Shown here in pieces: positions 7,784 to 16,848 of a stretch of DNA of 64,000 nucleotides (its first letter is position 1; each line of letters begins with the position of its first letter). The position numbers and the translations under genes are program-made. Source of the DNA: Shewanella sp. CG12_big_fil_rev_8_21_14_0_65_47_15 (GTDB lineage: Bacteria; Pseudomonadota; Gammaproteobacteria; Enterobacterales; Shewanellaceae); NCBI RefSeq assembly GCF_002783505.1, contig NZ_PFGL01000044.1, positions 96,642-160,641 on the forward strand. The letters are read 5' to 3'. The notes under the pieces are model-generated. The model saw only the letters and a program-made list of their open reading frames with translations, was not told the DNA's origin and did not search any database.

Positions 7784-9790
7784 GTGTCAGAATCTGTTTT
7801 TCAGCTTGAATCACAATTTGCCCCTGCGGGTGATCAGCCCACAGCTATCGCGAAATTAATCGATGGTCTAGAGTCAGGACTCGCCTGCCAAACCTTGCTC
7901 GGGGTCACGGGGTCGGGTAAAACCTTCACCATTGCGAATGTGATTGCCAAATTGGGGCGGCCAACCATTATCATGGCGCCGAATAAAACCCTTGCAGCAC
8001 AGCTTTATGGCGAGATGAAGGAATTCTTCCCCCATAATGCGGTGGAGTACTTTGTCTCTTACTACGACTATTACCAGCCTGAAGCCTATGTACCCGCTTC
8101 TAATACCTTTATTGAAAAAGATGCCTCTGTGAATGCCCATATTGAGCAGATGCGGCTCTCGGCAACTAAGGCACTGCTAGAACGTAAAGATGTGGTACTG
8201 ATCGCTTCTGTCTCGGCCATCTACGGTTTGGGTGATCCCGATTCTTACCTCAAAATGCTCCTGCATCTGCGCCAAGGCGATACCATGGGGCAGCGGGATA
8301 TTCTGAAGCGGTTGAGTGAACTGCAATATACGCGCAACGATATTGAATTGCAGCGCGGTACTTTCCGTGTCCGTGGTGAAGTGATTGATATTTTCCCAGC
8401 AGACTCCGATCGCTATGCTATTCGCGTCGAGTTATTTGACGAGGAAATCGAGCGTTTAAGTGAATTTGATCCCCTGACGGGGCAGATCATCAAACGCATT
8501 GCCCGCACGACGGTTTATCCTAAGACTCACTATGTGACCCCGCGGGAGAAAATCATCGCCGCCACTGAGTTCATTAAAGAAGAACTGCGCGAGCGTAAAC
8601 AGTATCTACTCGATAACAATAAGTTAATTGAAGCGCAGCGGATCCATGAACGGGTGCAATATGATGTGGAGATGATGGTCGAGCTGGGTTATTGTTCCGG
8701 CATCGAAAACTACTCCCGTTATCTGTCGGGCCGTGCCCCGGGCGAAGGGCCGCCAACACTACTGGATTATTTGCCCGCCGATGGTTTACTGATCATCGAT
8801 GAATCCCACGTCACAGTGCCGCAAATCGGCGCTATGTATAAAGGCGACCGTTCCCGTAAAACCACGCTCGTGGAATACGGTTTCCGCTTACCGTCGGCGC
8901 TGGATAATCGGCCACTGAAGTTTGAAGAGTTTGAGCAGTTGATGCCGCAGACCATCTATGTGTCTGCCACCCCTAATCCCTACGAGCTTGAAAAGAGCGG
9001 CGGCGAGATTGTTGAGCAAGTCGTTCGGCCGACAGGTCTGTTAGATCCCGAATTGGAAGTGAGGCCCGTTGGCATACAAGTCGATGATTTATTATCGGAG
9101 GTCGCTAAACGTGTCGCCGTCAATGAGCGGGTATTAGTCACGACGTTAACCAAACGAATGTCGGAGGATTTGACCGAATATCTAGACGAGCACGGGGTAA
9201 AAGTACGTTATTTGCACTCGGATATCGATACGGTCGAGCGGGTCGAGATCATCCGCGATCTGCGTTTAGGTAAGTTCGATGTGCTGGTTGGAATTAACCT
9301 GCTGCGTGAGGGCTTAGACATGCCAGAGGTCTCCTTAGTGTGTATTTTGGATGCCGATAAGGAAGGTTTCCTGCGCTCCGAGCGTTCGCTCATTCAGACC
9401 ATTGGCCGCGCCGCTCGAAATGTGAATGGCAAAGTGATCCTCTATGCGGATCGCATCACTAATTCTATGGCAAAGGCGATGGGTGAAACGGAACGTCGCC
9501 GTGAAAGGCAGCGTGCCCATAACTTGAAACACGGCATTGTGCCTAAAGGTGTGGTGAAACGGATCACCGATGTGATGGATGTCGACGATGGTCGTGATAG
9601 TAATACGGTTTATGGCAAAGTGGCTGAGCCTAAGTCTCATTACCATAGAGCCGATGCGGCTGAGTTGAGCCATCAAATCGATCAGCTTGAGAAGAAGATG
9701 CATGAACATGCGCGCAACTTAGAGTTTGAACAAGCGGCGGCAATGCGTGATGAAGTCAAGCACCTGCGGGAGCTGTTGATCAAAGCCTAG
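7784..9790 (+). CDS. uvrB: UvrB, excinuclease ABC subunit B
   Basis: Damage-recognition helicase-like subunit of nucleotide excision repair, working with UvrA and UvrC. 668 residues, normal length. Walker A GVTGSGKT at residues 40-47, the DNA-inserting beta-hairpin region [12 protein letters not shown] near 93, the DEAD-like box IIDESH, helicase motif [11 protein letters not shown], and a C-terminal UVR motif ([13 protein letters not shown]) that contacts UvrC. The start is GTG at 7784 with AAGGA at 7770-7774; the ATG at 7776 is out of frame. Stand-alone gene with a terminator just after it. Confidence 0.98.
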   Translation: MSESVFQLESQFAPAGDQPTAIAKLIDGLESGLACQTLLGVTGSGKTFTIANVIAKLGRPTIIMAPNKTLAAQLYGEMKEFFPHNAVEYFVSYYDYYQPEAYVPASNTFIEKDASVNAHIEQMRLSATKALLERKDVVLIASVSAIYGLGDPDSYLKMLLHLRQGDTMGQRDILKRLSELQYTRNDIELQRGTFRVRGEVIDIFPADSDRYAIRVELFDEEIERLSEFDPLTGQIIKRIARTTVYPKTHYVTPREKIIAATEFIKEELRERKQYLLDNNKLIEAQRIHERVQYDVEMMVELGYCSGIENYSRYLSGRAPGEGPPTLLDYLPADGLLIIDESHVTVPQIGAMYKGDRSRKTTLVEYGFRLPSALDNRPLKFEEFEQLMPQTIYVSATPNPYELEKSGGEIVEQVVRPTGLLDPELEVRPVGIQVDDLLSEVAKRVAVNERVLVTTLTKRMSEDLTEYLDEHGVKVRYLHSDIDTVERVEIIRDLRLGKFDVLVGINLLREGLDMPEVSLVCILDADKEGFLRSERSLIQTIGRAARNVNGKVILYADRITNSMAKAMGETERRRERQRAHNLKHGIVPKGVVKRITDVMDVDDGRDSNTVYGKVAEPKSHYHRADAAELSHQIDQLEKKMHEHARNLEFEQAAAMRDEVKHLRELLIKA

Positions 9791-9812
9791 ATTGATTCTT
9801 GTGCTCAGCATT

Positions 9813-9854
9813 AAAAAAGCCGTCCAGCAATCTTGCTGCGACGGCTTTTTTAAT
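9813..9854. terminator. Bidirectional terminator between uvrB and rrtA
   Basis: AAAAAAGCCGTC ... GACGGCTTTTTT hairpin with a loop containing an inner CAGCAATCTTGCTG stem. T runs on both strands, serving uvrB (plus) and the rhombosortase gene (minus). Confidence 0.9.
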
Positions 9855-9867
9855 ATTTTGACTTGGG

Positions 9868-10464
9868 TTAAGCAGAGATTTTTGATGGGCTCATTTTTAG
9901 CTTGATAAACATCACTAAAGCGCAAATCAGTCCGCAGAGTAAGCCGACCAGATGCGCCTCGGTTGCTACGCGCGCACCTATCATGGCGGTGACATCACTG
10001 CTGGCACCATAAAGCTGTTCGTAACCGACCTTGATGATAACGCCAACGAGCAGCAGATAGCCTGAGCGCAGCTTACGAACAATATCCTGCACTGCGCCGT
10101 AGGCGAACAAGCCATGCAACATACCGCTTAAGCCGACATAGCCGAGCAATTGCGGATAGCTTAAATACAAGCCTATACCCTCAAGCAAACATAACACGAA
10201 AAATAGTGCACTTAAGCCTTTGAGATGATAATGAAAATGGTGCAAAAATAGCACCACCCACAGTCCTGCAAGGTTCATCAAGAGGTGCCAATGGTTGGTA
10301 TGCAGTAGGTTCCCGGTAACGAGTCGCCACCATTGACCATCTGCAATGGCACTGCGTCGATAGGGCAATAGTTCATCGATAGAAGGCGTAGCCAGCCCTG
10401 CGAAGTACAAGCCTCCACAGAGCAAACTGACGACCAATGCTACCCAGTAGGGGCCAAGTTTCAC
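9868..10464 (-). CDS. rrtA: Rhombosortase (rhomboid-family intramembrane serine protease)
   Basis: 198 residues with about six transmembrane helices. Rhomboid features: HWHLLMN in the second helix region, catalytic-serine motif GLSGMLHG near residue 111, and the partner histidine in [10 protein letters not shown] near residue 170. The extra LHG after GxSG and the short length match rhombosortases, the rhomboid subfamily that processes proteins carrying a C-terminal GlyGly-CTERM signal, common in Shewanella and Vibrio. No GlyGly-CTERM protein is encoded in this window. It overlaps the end of queC by 4 bases, so the two are probably co-transcribed although their functions are unrelated. Confidence 0.85.
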   Translation of the reverse strand: MKLGPYWVALVVSLLCGGLYFAGLATPSIDELLPYRRSAIADGQWWRLVTGNLLHTNHWHLLMNLAGLWVVLFLHHFHYHLKGLSALFFVLCLLEGIGLYLSYPQLLGYVGLSGMLHGLFAYGAVQDIVRKLRSGYLLLVGVIIKVGYEQLYGASSDVTAMIGARVATEAHLVGLLCGLICALVMFIKLKMSPSKISA

Positions 10465-11210
10465 GCTTGTGGCTCGGCTTTTTCACTGGCTTGCGCAAGC
10501 GAAGCCATAACCGCCGCTTTATTCTGTAGATAGTCATCTAATCCACGTTTGCGAAGATGACAGGCAGGGCAATCGCCGCAACCATCGCCAATCACGCCGT
10601 TATAGCAGGTGAGGGTATGATGACGCACGAGATCGAGCTGTTGATATTTATCCGCCAGTGCCCAGGTTTGTGCCTTATTAAGCCACATCAGTGGGGTAAC
10701 TATCTGGAGTTTTTTGTCCATCCCTTGTACTAGGGCCGATTCCATGGCTTTGACAAAATCGTTGCGACAGTCTGGATAGCCAGAAAAGTCGGTTTCGCAC
10801 ACGCCAGTGATAATGGCATCCGCACCTAACTGATAGGCATAAATGCCTGCTAGGGTTAAAAACAGAATATTACGCCCGGGCACAAAAGTATTAGGCAGGC
10901 CATTTTCCATTAATTCGTGTGAAACGGGGATCGCATCGCGGGTGAGGGCAGATATAGCTAACTCATTGAGTAAACTCACATCCATCACTTTATGGCTGGT
11001 GATGTTTAGACGTTTTGCGAGGGATTTTGCGACTTCAATCTCTTCGCGATGACGTTGACCATAGTCGAAGGTGATCCCGTGGACTTCATCGTACTGGGTG
11101 AGGGCCTGAATAAGACAAGTGGTTGAATCTTGTCCACCACTGAAGACTACGACAGCCTTTGAAACCCTAGCTGTTGACCCTAACGCGTTTGCGCCTAATT
11201 TGTTTGCCAT
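10461..11210 (-). CDS. queC: QueC, 7-cyano-7-deazaguanine (preQ0) synthase
   Basis: ATP-dependent enzyme converting 7-carboxy-7-deazaguanine to preQ0 in queuosine biosynthesis. N-terminal PP-loop SGGQDSTT, family blocks [14 protein letters not shown] and [16 protein letters not shown], and a C-terminal four-cysteine zinc site [20 protein letters not shown] place the start at ATG 11210 (249 residues); a longer frame from GTG 11240 has no ribosome binding site and would begin inside the T-rich leader. It is divergent from queE, which makes the QueC substrate, so the pair shares a regulatory region. Confidence 0.95.
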   Translation of the reverse strand: MANKLGANALGSTARVSKAVVVFSGGQDSTTCLIQALTQYDEVHGITFDYGQRHREEIEVAKSLAKRLNITSHKVMDVSLLNELAISALTRDAIPVSHELMENGLPNTFVPGRNILFLTLAGIYAYQLGADAIITGVCETDFSGYPDCRNDFVKAMESALVQGMDKKLQIVTPLMWLNKAQTWALADKYQQLDLVRHHTLTCYNGVIGDGCGDCPACHLRKRGLDDYLQNKAAVMASLAQASEKAEPQA

Positions 11211-11224
11211 AAACCGATCACCGT

Positions 11225-11314
11225 TCACTGAACTGAACACAAAAAAAGAGGCCGCTAGTGTAACTCAGGCATTAGGCCTTGAAAACTCTTTGCTCCTAGC
11301 ACAACGCCTGAGTT
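11225..11314 (-). promoter_or_regulatory. Structured queC leader with possible pseudoknot and U tract
   Basis: Read toward queC: AACTCAGGC (11314-11306) pairs perfectly with GCCTGAGTT (11270-11262), and AGGCC inside that loop can pair with GGCCT further downstream, directly before seven T at about 11243-11249. The two pairings interleave, as in an H-type pseudoknot ending in a terminator-like U tract, 30-odd bases before the queC start. A plausible competing reading is a promoter TTTTCA-N17-TACACT within the same segment. It does not match the preQ1-I consensus that I know. Confidence 0.35.
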
Positions 11315-11328
11315 GTCAGTGTAAAAAC

Positions 11329-11357
11329 TTGCAGCTTGGCTTAAAATCCTCTATAAA
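11329..11357 (+). promoter_or_regulatory. Promoter of queE
   Basis: -35 TTGCAG (11329-11334), 17-base spacer, -10 TATAAA (11352-11357). The predicted start near 11364 leaves a leader of about 22 bases before the queE ATG at 11386 and supports that start over the upstream frame. Confidence 0.6.
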
Positions 11358-11385
11358 TGCCGCCCCAGAAAAATGGAACGCCAGC

Positions 11386-12054
11386 ATGAACTATCCCGTC
11401 AACGAAGTCTTTGAAACCATTCAAGGTGAAGGTGTCTTTACCGGAGTGCCCGCCCTATTTGTGCGCCTACAAGGTTGCCCCGTGGGATGCGCTTGGTGCG
11501 ATACTAAACAGACTTGGGATGTCCTTGAGGCCAATAATGTCGCGCCAGAGCAAGTGATTAGCGTGGATGGTACCGTTGGCCGCTGGGCAAATCACAGCGC
11601 CCAGAGCCTTATCGCGGCCTTTAAGGCTAAAGGCTTTACCGCGCGCCATATAGTGATCACCGGCGGCGAGCCTTGTATGTACGATTTACGCGACTTAACC
11701 GAAACCTTGCACAGCCAAGGCTTTGCCACCCAAATTGAAACCAGCGGCACCTTTGAAGTGCTCTGCGACGATAGCACTTGGGTCACGGTTTCACCTAAGG
11801 TGAATATGAAGGGCGGTTATCAAGTTTTGACCCAGGCCCTTAATCGCGCCAATGAAATTAAGCATCCTATCGCCACCGAAAAACATTTAGATGAACTAGA
11901 TGAACTATTGAAAGATATCGATATTTCATCCAAGACCATCTGCCTACAACCGATTAGCCAAAAGCCCAGAGCTACGGCACTGGCGATGAAGATCTGTATC
12001 GCCCGCAATTGGCGCTTATCTATCCAAACCCATAAGTATTTAAATATCGACTAA
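11386..12054 (+). CDS. queE: QueE, 7-carboxy-7-deazaguanine synthase
   Basis: Radical SAM enzyme that makes 7-carboxy-7-deazaguanine from 6-carboxytetrahydropterin, the step before QueC. 222 residues. The radical-SAM cluster motif CPVGCAWC (CxxxCxxC) is near residue 31, followed by CDTKQTWD and the SAM-binding ITGGEP near residue 93. The frame stays open upstream to 11119 across the queC start, but homology to QueE begins at MNYPVNEVFETIQGEG and the promoter lies inside the upstream part, so ATG 11386 is chosen. GGAA about 10 bases upstream is a weak ribosome binding site. Confidence 0.95.
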   Translation: MNYPVNEVFETIQGEGVFTGVPALFVRLQGCPVGCAWCDTKQTWDVLEANNVAPEQVISVDGTVGRWANHSAQSLIAAFKAKGFTARHIVITGGEPCMYDLRDLTETLHSQGFATQIETSGTFEVLCDDSTWVTVSPKVNMKGGYQVLTQALNRANEIKHPIATEKHLDELDELLKDIDISSKTICLQPISQKPRATALAMKICIARNWRLSIQTHKYLNID

Positions 12055-12081
12055 TATCAAAGCGTTAGTCTGGATTTATAC

Positions 12082-12112
12082 AAAACGCCCCATACAAATA
12101 TGGGGCGTTTTT
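12082..12112 (+). terminator. Terminator after queE
   Basis: AAAACGCCCCATACAAATATGGGGCGTTTTTG hairpin-like segment: arms AAAACGCCCCATA and TATGGGGCGTTTT followed by T, 30 bases after the queE stop. Confidence 0.9.
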
Positions 12113-12314
12113 GTTATGTTTAATCTCTTGGAACAAATATTGATGCGATAGGGCATGGGAGCATTAAACAGTATTTGAAAGTGATAGCGAAAGCTTGGCT
12201 ATGTTGACTGCTACCGTGCTTGGCAATGTAAAGTGAGGCTAGTATAGAATGAAGCTAGAGGAAAAACTAAAGACGAAAATATAGTTACACTAAGGTAAGC
12301 AATGGACTAAGAAA

Positions 12315-12399
12315 TGGTGGAGGGAGAAGGATTCGAACCTTCGAAGGCTGAGCCGTCAGATTTACAGTCTGATCCCTTTGGCCACTCGGGAACCCCTCC
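12315..12399 (-). tRNA. tRNA-Tyr (GTA), copy 3 of 3
   Basis: 85 bases with encoded CCA. Minus strand: GGAGGGGTTCCCGAGTGGCC, anticodon GTA in ACTGTAAAT, long variable arm (class II), T arm GGTTCGAATCC, end CTCCCTCCACCA. Confidence 0.97.
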
Positions 12400-12506
12400 A
12401 CAAAACTTTCTTTTACAAACGCTTAAACATTTGGCCGTGTTTAAGTTTACTGCAGATTTAACTCATATCACTACGAACAAAGCCACATATGACGATTGGG
12501 ATAAGA

Positions 12507-12591
12507 TGGTGGAGGGAGAAGGATTCGAACCTTCGAAGGCTGAGCCGTCAGATTTACAGTCTGATCCCTTTGGCCACTCGGGAACCCCTCC
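12507..12591 (-). tRNA. tRNA-Tyr (GTA), copy 2 of 3
   Basis: Identical 85-base class II tRNA-Tyr with anticodon GTA and encoded CCA. The spacer to copy 3 is 107 bases and is not obviously related to the other spacer. Confidence 0.97.
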
Positions 12592-12631
12592 ACGAATATC
12601 TCAATCGTTGTCGTGCTTACTTCAGTGCAAA

Positions 12632-12716
12632 TGGTGGAGGGAGAAGGATTCGAACCTTCGAAGGCTGAGCCGTCAGATTTACAGTCTGATCCCTTTGGCC
12701 ACTCGGGAACCCCTCC
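12632..12716 (-). tRNA. tRNA-Tyr (GTA), copy 1 of 3
   Basis: Promoter-proximal copy, identical 85-base class II tRNA-Tyr, anticodon GTA, encoded CCA; 40 bases before copy 2. Confidence 0.97.
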
Positions 12717-12731
12717 TCAATTGCGGCCGCC

Positions 12732-12760
12732 ATAGTAGTCAGAAACCTTTTGCATGTAAA
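12732..12760 (-). promoter_or_regulatory. Promoter of the tRNA-Tyr array
   Basis: Minus strand -35 TTTACA (12760-12755), 17-base spacer, -10 TACTAT (12737-12732) and GC-rich discriminator GGCGGCCGC. Same architecture and same -10 as the tRNA-Asn promoter. Confidence 0.75.
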
Positions 12761-12841
12761 GGGCCAAGATAAAAATTTTCCTAAAGTTATGTCTCAACTG
12801 GTCGATTAACTAACAACGAATTGTTTTAATGATGTTTTTTT

Positions 12842-13330
12842 ATGCATATTGATGTTCCTTTAGTCAACGAAGCCCAAATCGGCACCCGCTTAAATGCGGC
12901 GATAGAACACAACAGGCGAGGAGAATTTGCCCTGTTGTTGTCCTTATTGTCGGCTGACGCTCGGGACATGGCGCAGTTTCAATGGCAAAAAGAACTTGAT
13001 AGTGCACAAAAATTACAACGTCAGTTCGAACTACCGCCCAAACATCCCTTATTGGTGGACTTATCCCTAGGCGAACCGATAGTCGATAATAGCCCGCTTT
13101 TTAATCAAGCAGGGGCGAGGGCATTTCAATTACAACAGGCGATATGCCCAGAGGCGTTGGTTATCCGTGGTGGTGAGTCGATGGCAATGGCCGAAGTGCT
13201 TAGTAACTGCGACTTGACCACTCAATTACGCCAACGTGGGCAACTCACCTCCCCTAAAATTGACATTATGCATTTTGCCGATCAATTAGCGATCCAGCGC
13301 AATTTAGTTCCCCTATTAGCCACAGCTTAA
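12842..13330 (+). CDS. Conserved protein of the VC2046/SO_2500 family
   Basis: 162 residues, cytoplasmic in appearance: no signal peptide or membrane segment. I recognise it as the small gammaproteobacterial family named after VC2046 and SO_2500, for which I know no established function. The protein is largely helical with a low-complexity-free sequence and no clear catalytic motif. It stands alone between the tRNA-Tyr promoter and the DUF406 gene; the start ATG 12842 has only a T-rich stretch upstream and no clear Shine-Dalgarno. Confidence 0.75.
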   Translation: MHIDVPLVNEAQIGTRLNAAIEHNRRGEFALLLSLLSADARDMAQFQWQKELDSAQKLQRQFELPPKHPLLVDLSLGEPIVDNSPLFNQAGARAFQLQQAICPEALVIRGGESMAMAEVLSNCDLTTQLRQRGQLTSPKIDIMHFADQLAIQRNLVPLLATA

Positions 13331-13520
13331 GGGGCAAAGTCACCCTAAAATCGCCATTAGTGACATTTATTAACATAATGCATCTGACAAGCGTGAGCTA
13401 AACCTGAGTCTGTCCAGTTTGGATTGCCTATAATAGTGGGCAAATTATCCCACGCTCGCAGGCTTTATCCTCCAAATGGATAAGTAGCGTTTACACGACG
13501 GCTCAAGAGAGGAATGTTCA

Positions 13521-13808
13521 ATGAAAGGTATTATTGCGGCCCAGGCCCACACAGTGAATGACACATGCACAGATTGCGGCAGCTTTGTCGATATTGGCGC
13601 CGTCATCGATGAACACGATACCCTGTTAGAATTGCAGTTTAACGGGGCTAATGCGCAGGCCGATGCCGATGCAATGAGCGATCGAGCTAAGGCGCGTTTT
13701 AGTCAAACCCTAGCAAAGACTGTGCCGACAGATTCTGGCGTGAGTTTACAGTTAACCTTTGATGTCAGTGCCGAAAAAATGATTTTTCAATTAGAAAATA
13801 GTCTGTAG
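13521..13808 (+). CDS. YfcZ/YiiS family protein (DUF406)
   Basis: 95 residues, similar in length and pattern to E. coli YfcZ and YiiS. It has a CxxC pair in the N-terminal part (DTCTDCGSF), the motif VDIGAVIDEHDT, and the C-terminal EKMIFQLEN that mirrors EMLIFQL of YfcZ. No function is established for the family. Ribosome binding site AGAGAGGAATG fits the ATG at 13521. A perfect 10-bp inverted repeat follows the gene. Confidence 0.85.
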   Translation: MKGIIAAQAHTVNDTCTDCGSFVDIGAVIDEHDTLLELQFNGANAQADADAMSDRAKARFSQTLAKTVPTDSGVSLQLTFDVSAEKMIFQLENSL

Positions 13809-13820
13809 TTGCTTAATACC

Positions 13821-13865
13821 CAAACAACCTAAGGTGCTCTGAAACTCGTATTTTCAGGTTGTTTG
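13821..13865. repeat. Perfect 10-bp inverted repeat with nested inner repeat
   Basis: CAAACAACCT (13821-13830) and AGGTTGTTTG (13856-13865), with an inner CTGAAA/TTTCAG stem that abuts the right arm. It lies 12 bases after the DUF406 stop but lacks a T run, so it is not a canonical intrinsic terminator. Either an RNA 3' hairpin or a DNA element; 13866-14061 shows nothing else that I recognise. Confidence 0.6.
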
Positions 13866-14061
13866 AGCATATCGCTCTGGTGCAATAGTGATTTAATTTG
13901 TAATTAAATATGCTCGATATTGCTGTGTTGAACGAAGATAGTGTAATCTGCTTCGACAAAAAATAAGCACATATTGGCTCAATTAATGCGCTACCCCCGA
14001 TAGAGTGCATTAGTCGCAGCAGTACAGTAGTTACCCAACACGAAGTTTTGTAGGGATCAGC

Positions 14062-16245
14062 GTGAAGCGACGTCAACATCAGCATTTATTGGAGTCTTTA
14101 GTACATTCGGCGGCTAAACAGCAGGGCGATTTTGCTAAGACCGCAGAGTTAGCGACAGAGTTATTGTGTCAGAATTTAACGGTTTCCTTGGTGTCGGTAT
14201 GGCTGTTTTCCGCCGATCAACTGAGCCAATCTTTGGTGGCGCAATTTGGATCTATGATGCTGCAAGAGGTACATAGACCTCAATTGCTCAAGGATTGTCC
14301 CCGTTATCTGCAGGAACTCAAAAACCACCGTCATATCGATGCGGGTAATACCTTAGTCGACCCGCGCTTAAGTGAGTTGACTGGGGTTTATTTTGAACCA
14401 AGGCAAGTGCTCTCTAGCCTCGATGTTGGGATCCGCATAAATGGCCACCTTGAAGGCGTACTCTGCATCGAACGCGCCCAGTTGACCCACCATTGGCACG
14501 ATAGTGAAATCCACCTCGCTTGCCAAATGGCCGATCAATTAGCCCTCACCTTAGCCACTAAATATACCTACGATAAAGAAGAGCGCCTTAGTCTGTTTCG
14601 CTGTGCAACCGAGCAATCGCGGCAAATGAGTATGTTGATCAATCTGCATACGGAAAAGGTCGAGTATGTAAACCAAGCCCACGCGGATATTACCGGCGTT
14701 TTGCGGGATAAGAGCATTGGTTCGAATCTGCGGGAACTCGCGTTATTCAAGCAACATAGTGAACTGGCCGAGCACACCCTTGCACAAATTTACCGTGGGG
14801 AGCAGGCCAAGGGTGAAGTGCAATTTAGCCGTGTCGACGGCAGCCGTTATTGGCTTAAATTTGTTGTCAGCCAGTTTATCACCGACCGCGGCAACCATTA
14901 CGCCTTAGTGTCGGGGGAAGAAAGTACCGATGAACACAATTATAAGGCGGAACTCGAGCGTTTAGCGTGGCGCTGCAGCTTGACGGGACTCCATAATCGT
15001 AGTCATTTCAATCGGGTGCTAGAGCGCACGACGCAGGGACTGTTACTCCTCGTCGATCTGGTTGGATTTAAGCGTTTTAACGATACCTACGGCCATGAGA
15101 ATGGTGACAGTCTATTAATTGAAATTGGACGGCGCTTAAAACATTTTTCTGAGGTCAATAAAGCCACTGAAATTGCTCGAGTAGGGAGCGATGAATTTGC
15201 TGTGTTACTGACGGACAGCCACGCCGTCTATGATCTCGACTATTTTAGTACACGTTTATATCAACATTTAGCCATGCCTATACTGATCGGTCGTGAGCAA
15301 ATAGAGCCTAAACCCGCCTTAGCCGTGGTCGATATCGCCTCTGTTGCCAATTTATTCGCGCCTTTGACCTGTGCAGATATTGCCGTGCAATATGCGAAAA
15401 AGAAAAAGGGCACCGCAATTCAAGTATTTAACAGCACATTACTCAGTGCTTTTAAGGAAGATGCACAAATTGAGCGCGATCTGCACAGTGCCATACGTGG
15501 GCGGCAGTTTGAACTCTATTATCAACCCCTAAGGGATCTTGAGCAGCAAACCTACATAGGTGCCGAGGCGTTGATCCGTTGGCATCATCCGAAGAAAGGG
15601 GTACTTTACCCCGGTGCCTTTATTGATATCGCCGAACAATCGGGGATGATCAATGCGATTGGTAGCTGGGTGCTTGAGGCCGCTTGTCGGCAGTTAAACC
15701 TTTGGCAGCACCATAATCCCGATTTGAGCATGCATGTGAATGTGTCTGCACGGCAATTCTTCAGTGGCAATTTGTACGAACAGGTGTGGCAGTTGCTGAC
15801 TCGCTATCGCTTGAAGCCCAAAACCTTGATCCTCGAAATAACTGAAACCGAGTTAATGGGCGATATTCGCCATGCAACTATTTTGTGTCAAGAGTTAGCC
15901 GAGTTAGGGGTTGGGTTGGCTATCGATGATTTTGGCACTGGCTACAGTTCGATGCGTTACTTAAAACAGTTCCCGATCAGCAAGTTGAAAATCGATCGTT
16001 CCTTTATCTCCGATCTGACGATAAGCCGTGAGAGCCGTGAAATTGTGTCTGCGATTATCGCTATGGCGAGTGCACTGAATATTTCGTTAACGGCAGAGGG
16101 GGTTGAAACCTCAGAGCAGGAAGACTTTTTGGCGAAGAGTTTCTGCCATCAAGCACAGGGTTATTTGTATAGTCCTGCACTACGAGAGCCTGAATTTGCC
16201 CAGTTTTTATTGTCGGCGCAAAACACACCTATGGTAACGCACTAA
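14062..16245 (+). CDS. GAF-PAS-GGDEF-EAL protein, probable c-di-GMP phosphodiesterase
   Basis: 727 residues without membrane helices. Order: GAF-like sensor (about 1-165), PAS-like sensor (about 180-285), GGDEF domain with the altered motif GSDEF near residue 375, and EAL domain from about 470. The EAL catalytic motifs are intact: EALIRWHHP, NVSARQF, EITETEL, DDFGTGYSS, KIDRSF and AEGVETSEQ. So hydrolysis of c-di-GMP is likely, while cyclase activity is doubtful given GSDEF. Signal is unknown. The start is GTG at 14062 with AGGGA at about 14052. Monocistronic by context. Confidence 0.88.
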   Translation: MKRRQHQHLLESLVHSAAKQQGDFAKTAELATELLCQNLTVSLVSVWLFSADQLSQSLVAQFGSMMLQEVHRPQLLKDCPRYLQELKNHRHIDAGNTLVDPRLSELTGVYFEPRQVLSSLDVGIRINGHLEGVLCIERAQLTHHWHDSEIHLACQMADQLALTLATKYTYDKEERLSLFRCATEQSRQMSMLINLHTEKVEYVNQAHADITGVLRDKSIGSNLRELALFKQHSELAEHTLAQIYRGEQAKGEVQFSRVDGSRYWLKFVVSQFITDRGNHYALVSGEESTDEHNYKAELERLAWRCSLTGLHNRSHFNRVLERTTQGLLLLVDLVGFKRFNDTYGHENGDSLLIEIGRRLKHFSEVNKATEIARVGSDEFAVLLTDSHAVYDLDYFSTRLYQHLAMPILIGREQIEPKPALAVVDIASVANLFAPLTCADIAVQYAKKKKGTAIQVFNSTLLSAFKEDAQIERDLHSAIRGRQFELYYQPLRDLEQQTYIGAEALIRWHHPKKGVLYPGAFIDIAEQSGMINAIGSWVLEAACRQLNLWQHHNPDLSMHVNVSARQFFSGNLYEQVWQLLTRYRLKPKTLILEITETELMGDIRHATILCQELAELGVGLAIDDFGTGYSSMRYLKQFPISKLKIDRSFISDLTISRESREIVSAIIAMASALNISLTAEGVETSEQEDFLAKSFCHQAQGYLYSPALREPEFAQFLLSAQNTPMVTH

Positions 16246-16307
16246 TTGTCCGTTCCAATACAGCCTAATACTGTGTGTGATAACCCGATTCAAAGCTATA
16301 GACGTTT

Positions 16308-16805
16308 TTAAAGCGTCTTAAGGCAACATTGCTTAAACTTTTTACCGCTATGGCAAATACAGGGATCATTTCTGCCGGGTAATGTAGTCCTCATCTGCCT
16401 GCCCTGGGTGTAATACCAGCGCCCCTGCTGATGGACAAACTCCGAGCATTCATAGATAGCATCTATCTCACCCTCGAGCTTGTACCAAGCCTTAAAGGTT
16501 ACTGTCCCCTCCCTGTGCCCTGTGATGCTCAGTTGTTCGCTTGCACCGAGTACATCGAGCCCAAGCCAGTGGGGATGGGGCCCACTCTGAAGGCCTGCTA
16601 GGGTCAGATCCCCCAGAAACTCGGGATGGTGAGTCTTAATAATGTAATCAAAATTTTTCAACACAAACGCGCAGTAACGCGAACGCATAAGCTGCTCGGG
16701 TGAATCCGCTATCCGCTCCCCACAATCCACATGGATATGCAGTGGTTTACAGCAATCTTGATAGTGTTTTGCACTGCCGCAGGGGCAGATAATATCTGAA
16801 GCCAT
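16308..16805 (-). CDS. ychJ: YchJ family protein (UPF0225) with two SEC-C motifs
   Basis: 165 residues, normal for the family. A cysteine-rich zinc-binding SEC-C motif occurs at both ends: [13 protein letters not shown] near residues 7-19 and [13 protein letters not shown] near 150-162. Between them is an NTF2-like fold with [15 protein letters not shown], the hallmark of YchJ proteins. The function is not established; SEC-C motifs in SecA bind zinc and SecB or ribosomes. It is followed 43 bases on the left by the plus-strand GGDEF-EAL gene end with no clear terminator. Confidence 0.9.
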   Translation of the reverse strand: MASDIICPCGSAKHYQDCCKPLHIHVDCGERIADSPEQLMRSRYCAFVLKNFDYIIKTHHPEFLGDLTLAGLQSGPHPHWLGLDVLGASEQLSITGHREGTVTFKAWYKLEGEIDAIYECSEFVHQQGRWYYTQGRQMRTTLPGRNDPCICHSGKKFKQCCLKTL

Positions 16806-16848
16806 AGGTATAAAATTTAAAAATTAGCTATAAAATAATGGAGTTCGG

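Noticed and set aside
11211..11240. Upstream GTG start for queC
   Set aside because: No Shine-Dalgarno and it lies next to the T-rich leader; ATG 11210 matches orthologue length better.
11119..11385. N-terminal extension of queE across the queC start
   Set aside because: QueE homology begins at 11386, a promoter (11329-11357) lies within the extension, and it overlaps the divergent queC coding region.
12314..12772. Open frame of 152 codons with repeated GEGFEPSKAEPSDLQSDPFG-like text
   Set aside because: It is the antisense of the three tRNA-Tyr genes, a known source of spurious protein annotations; the repetition comes from the identical tRNAs.
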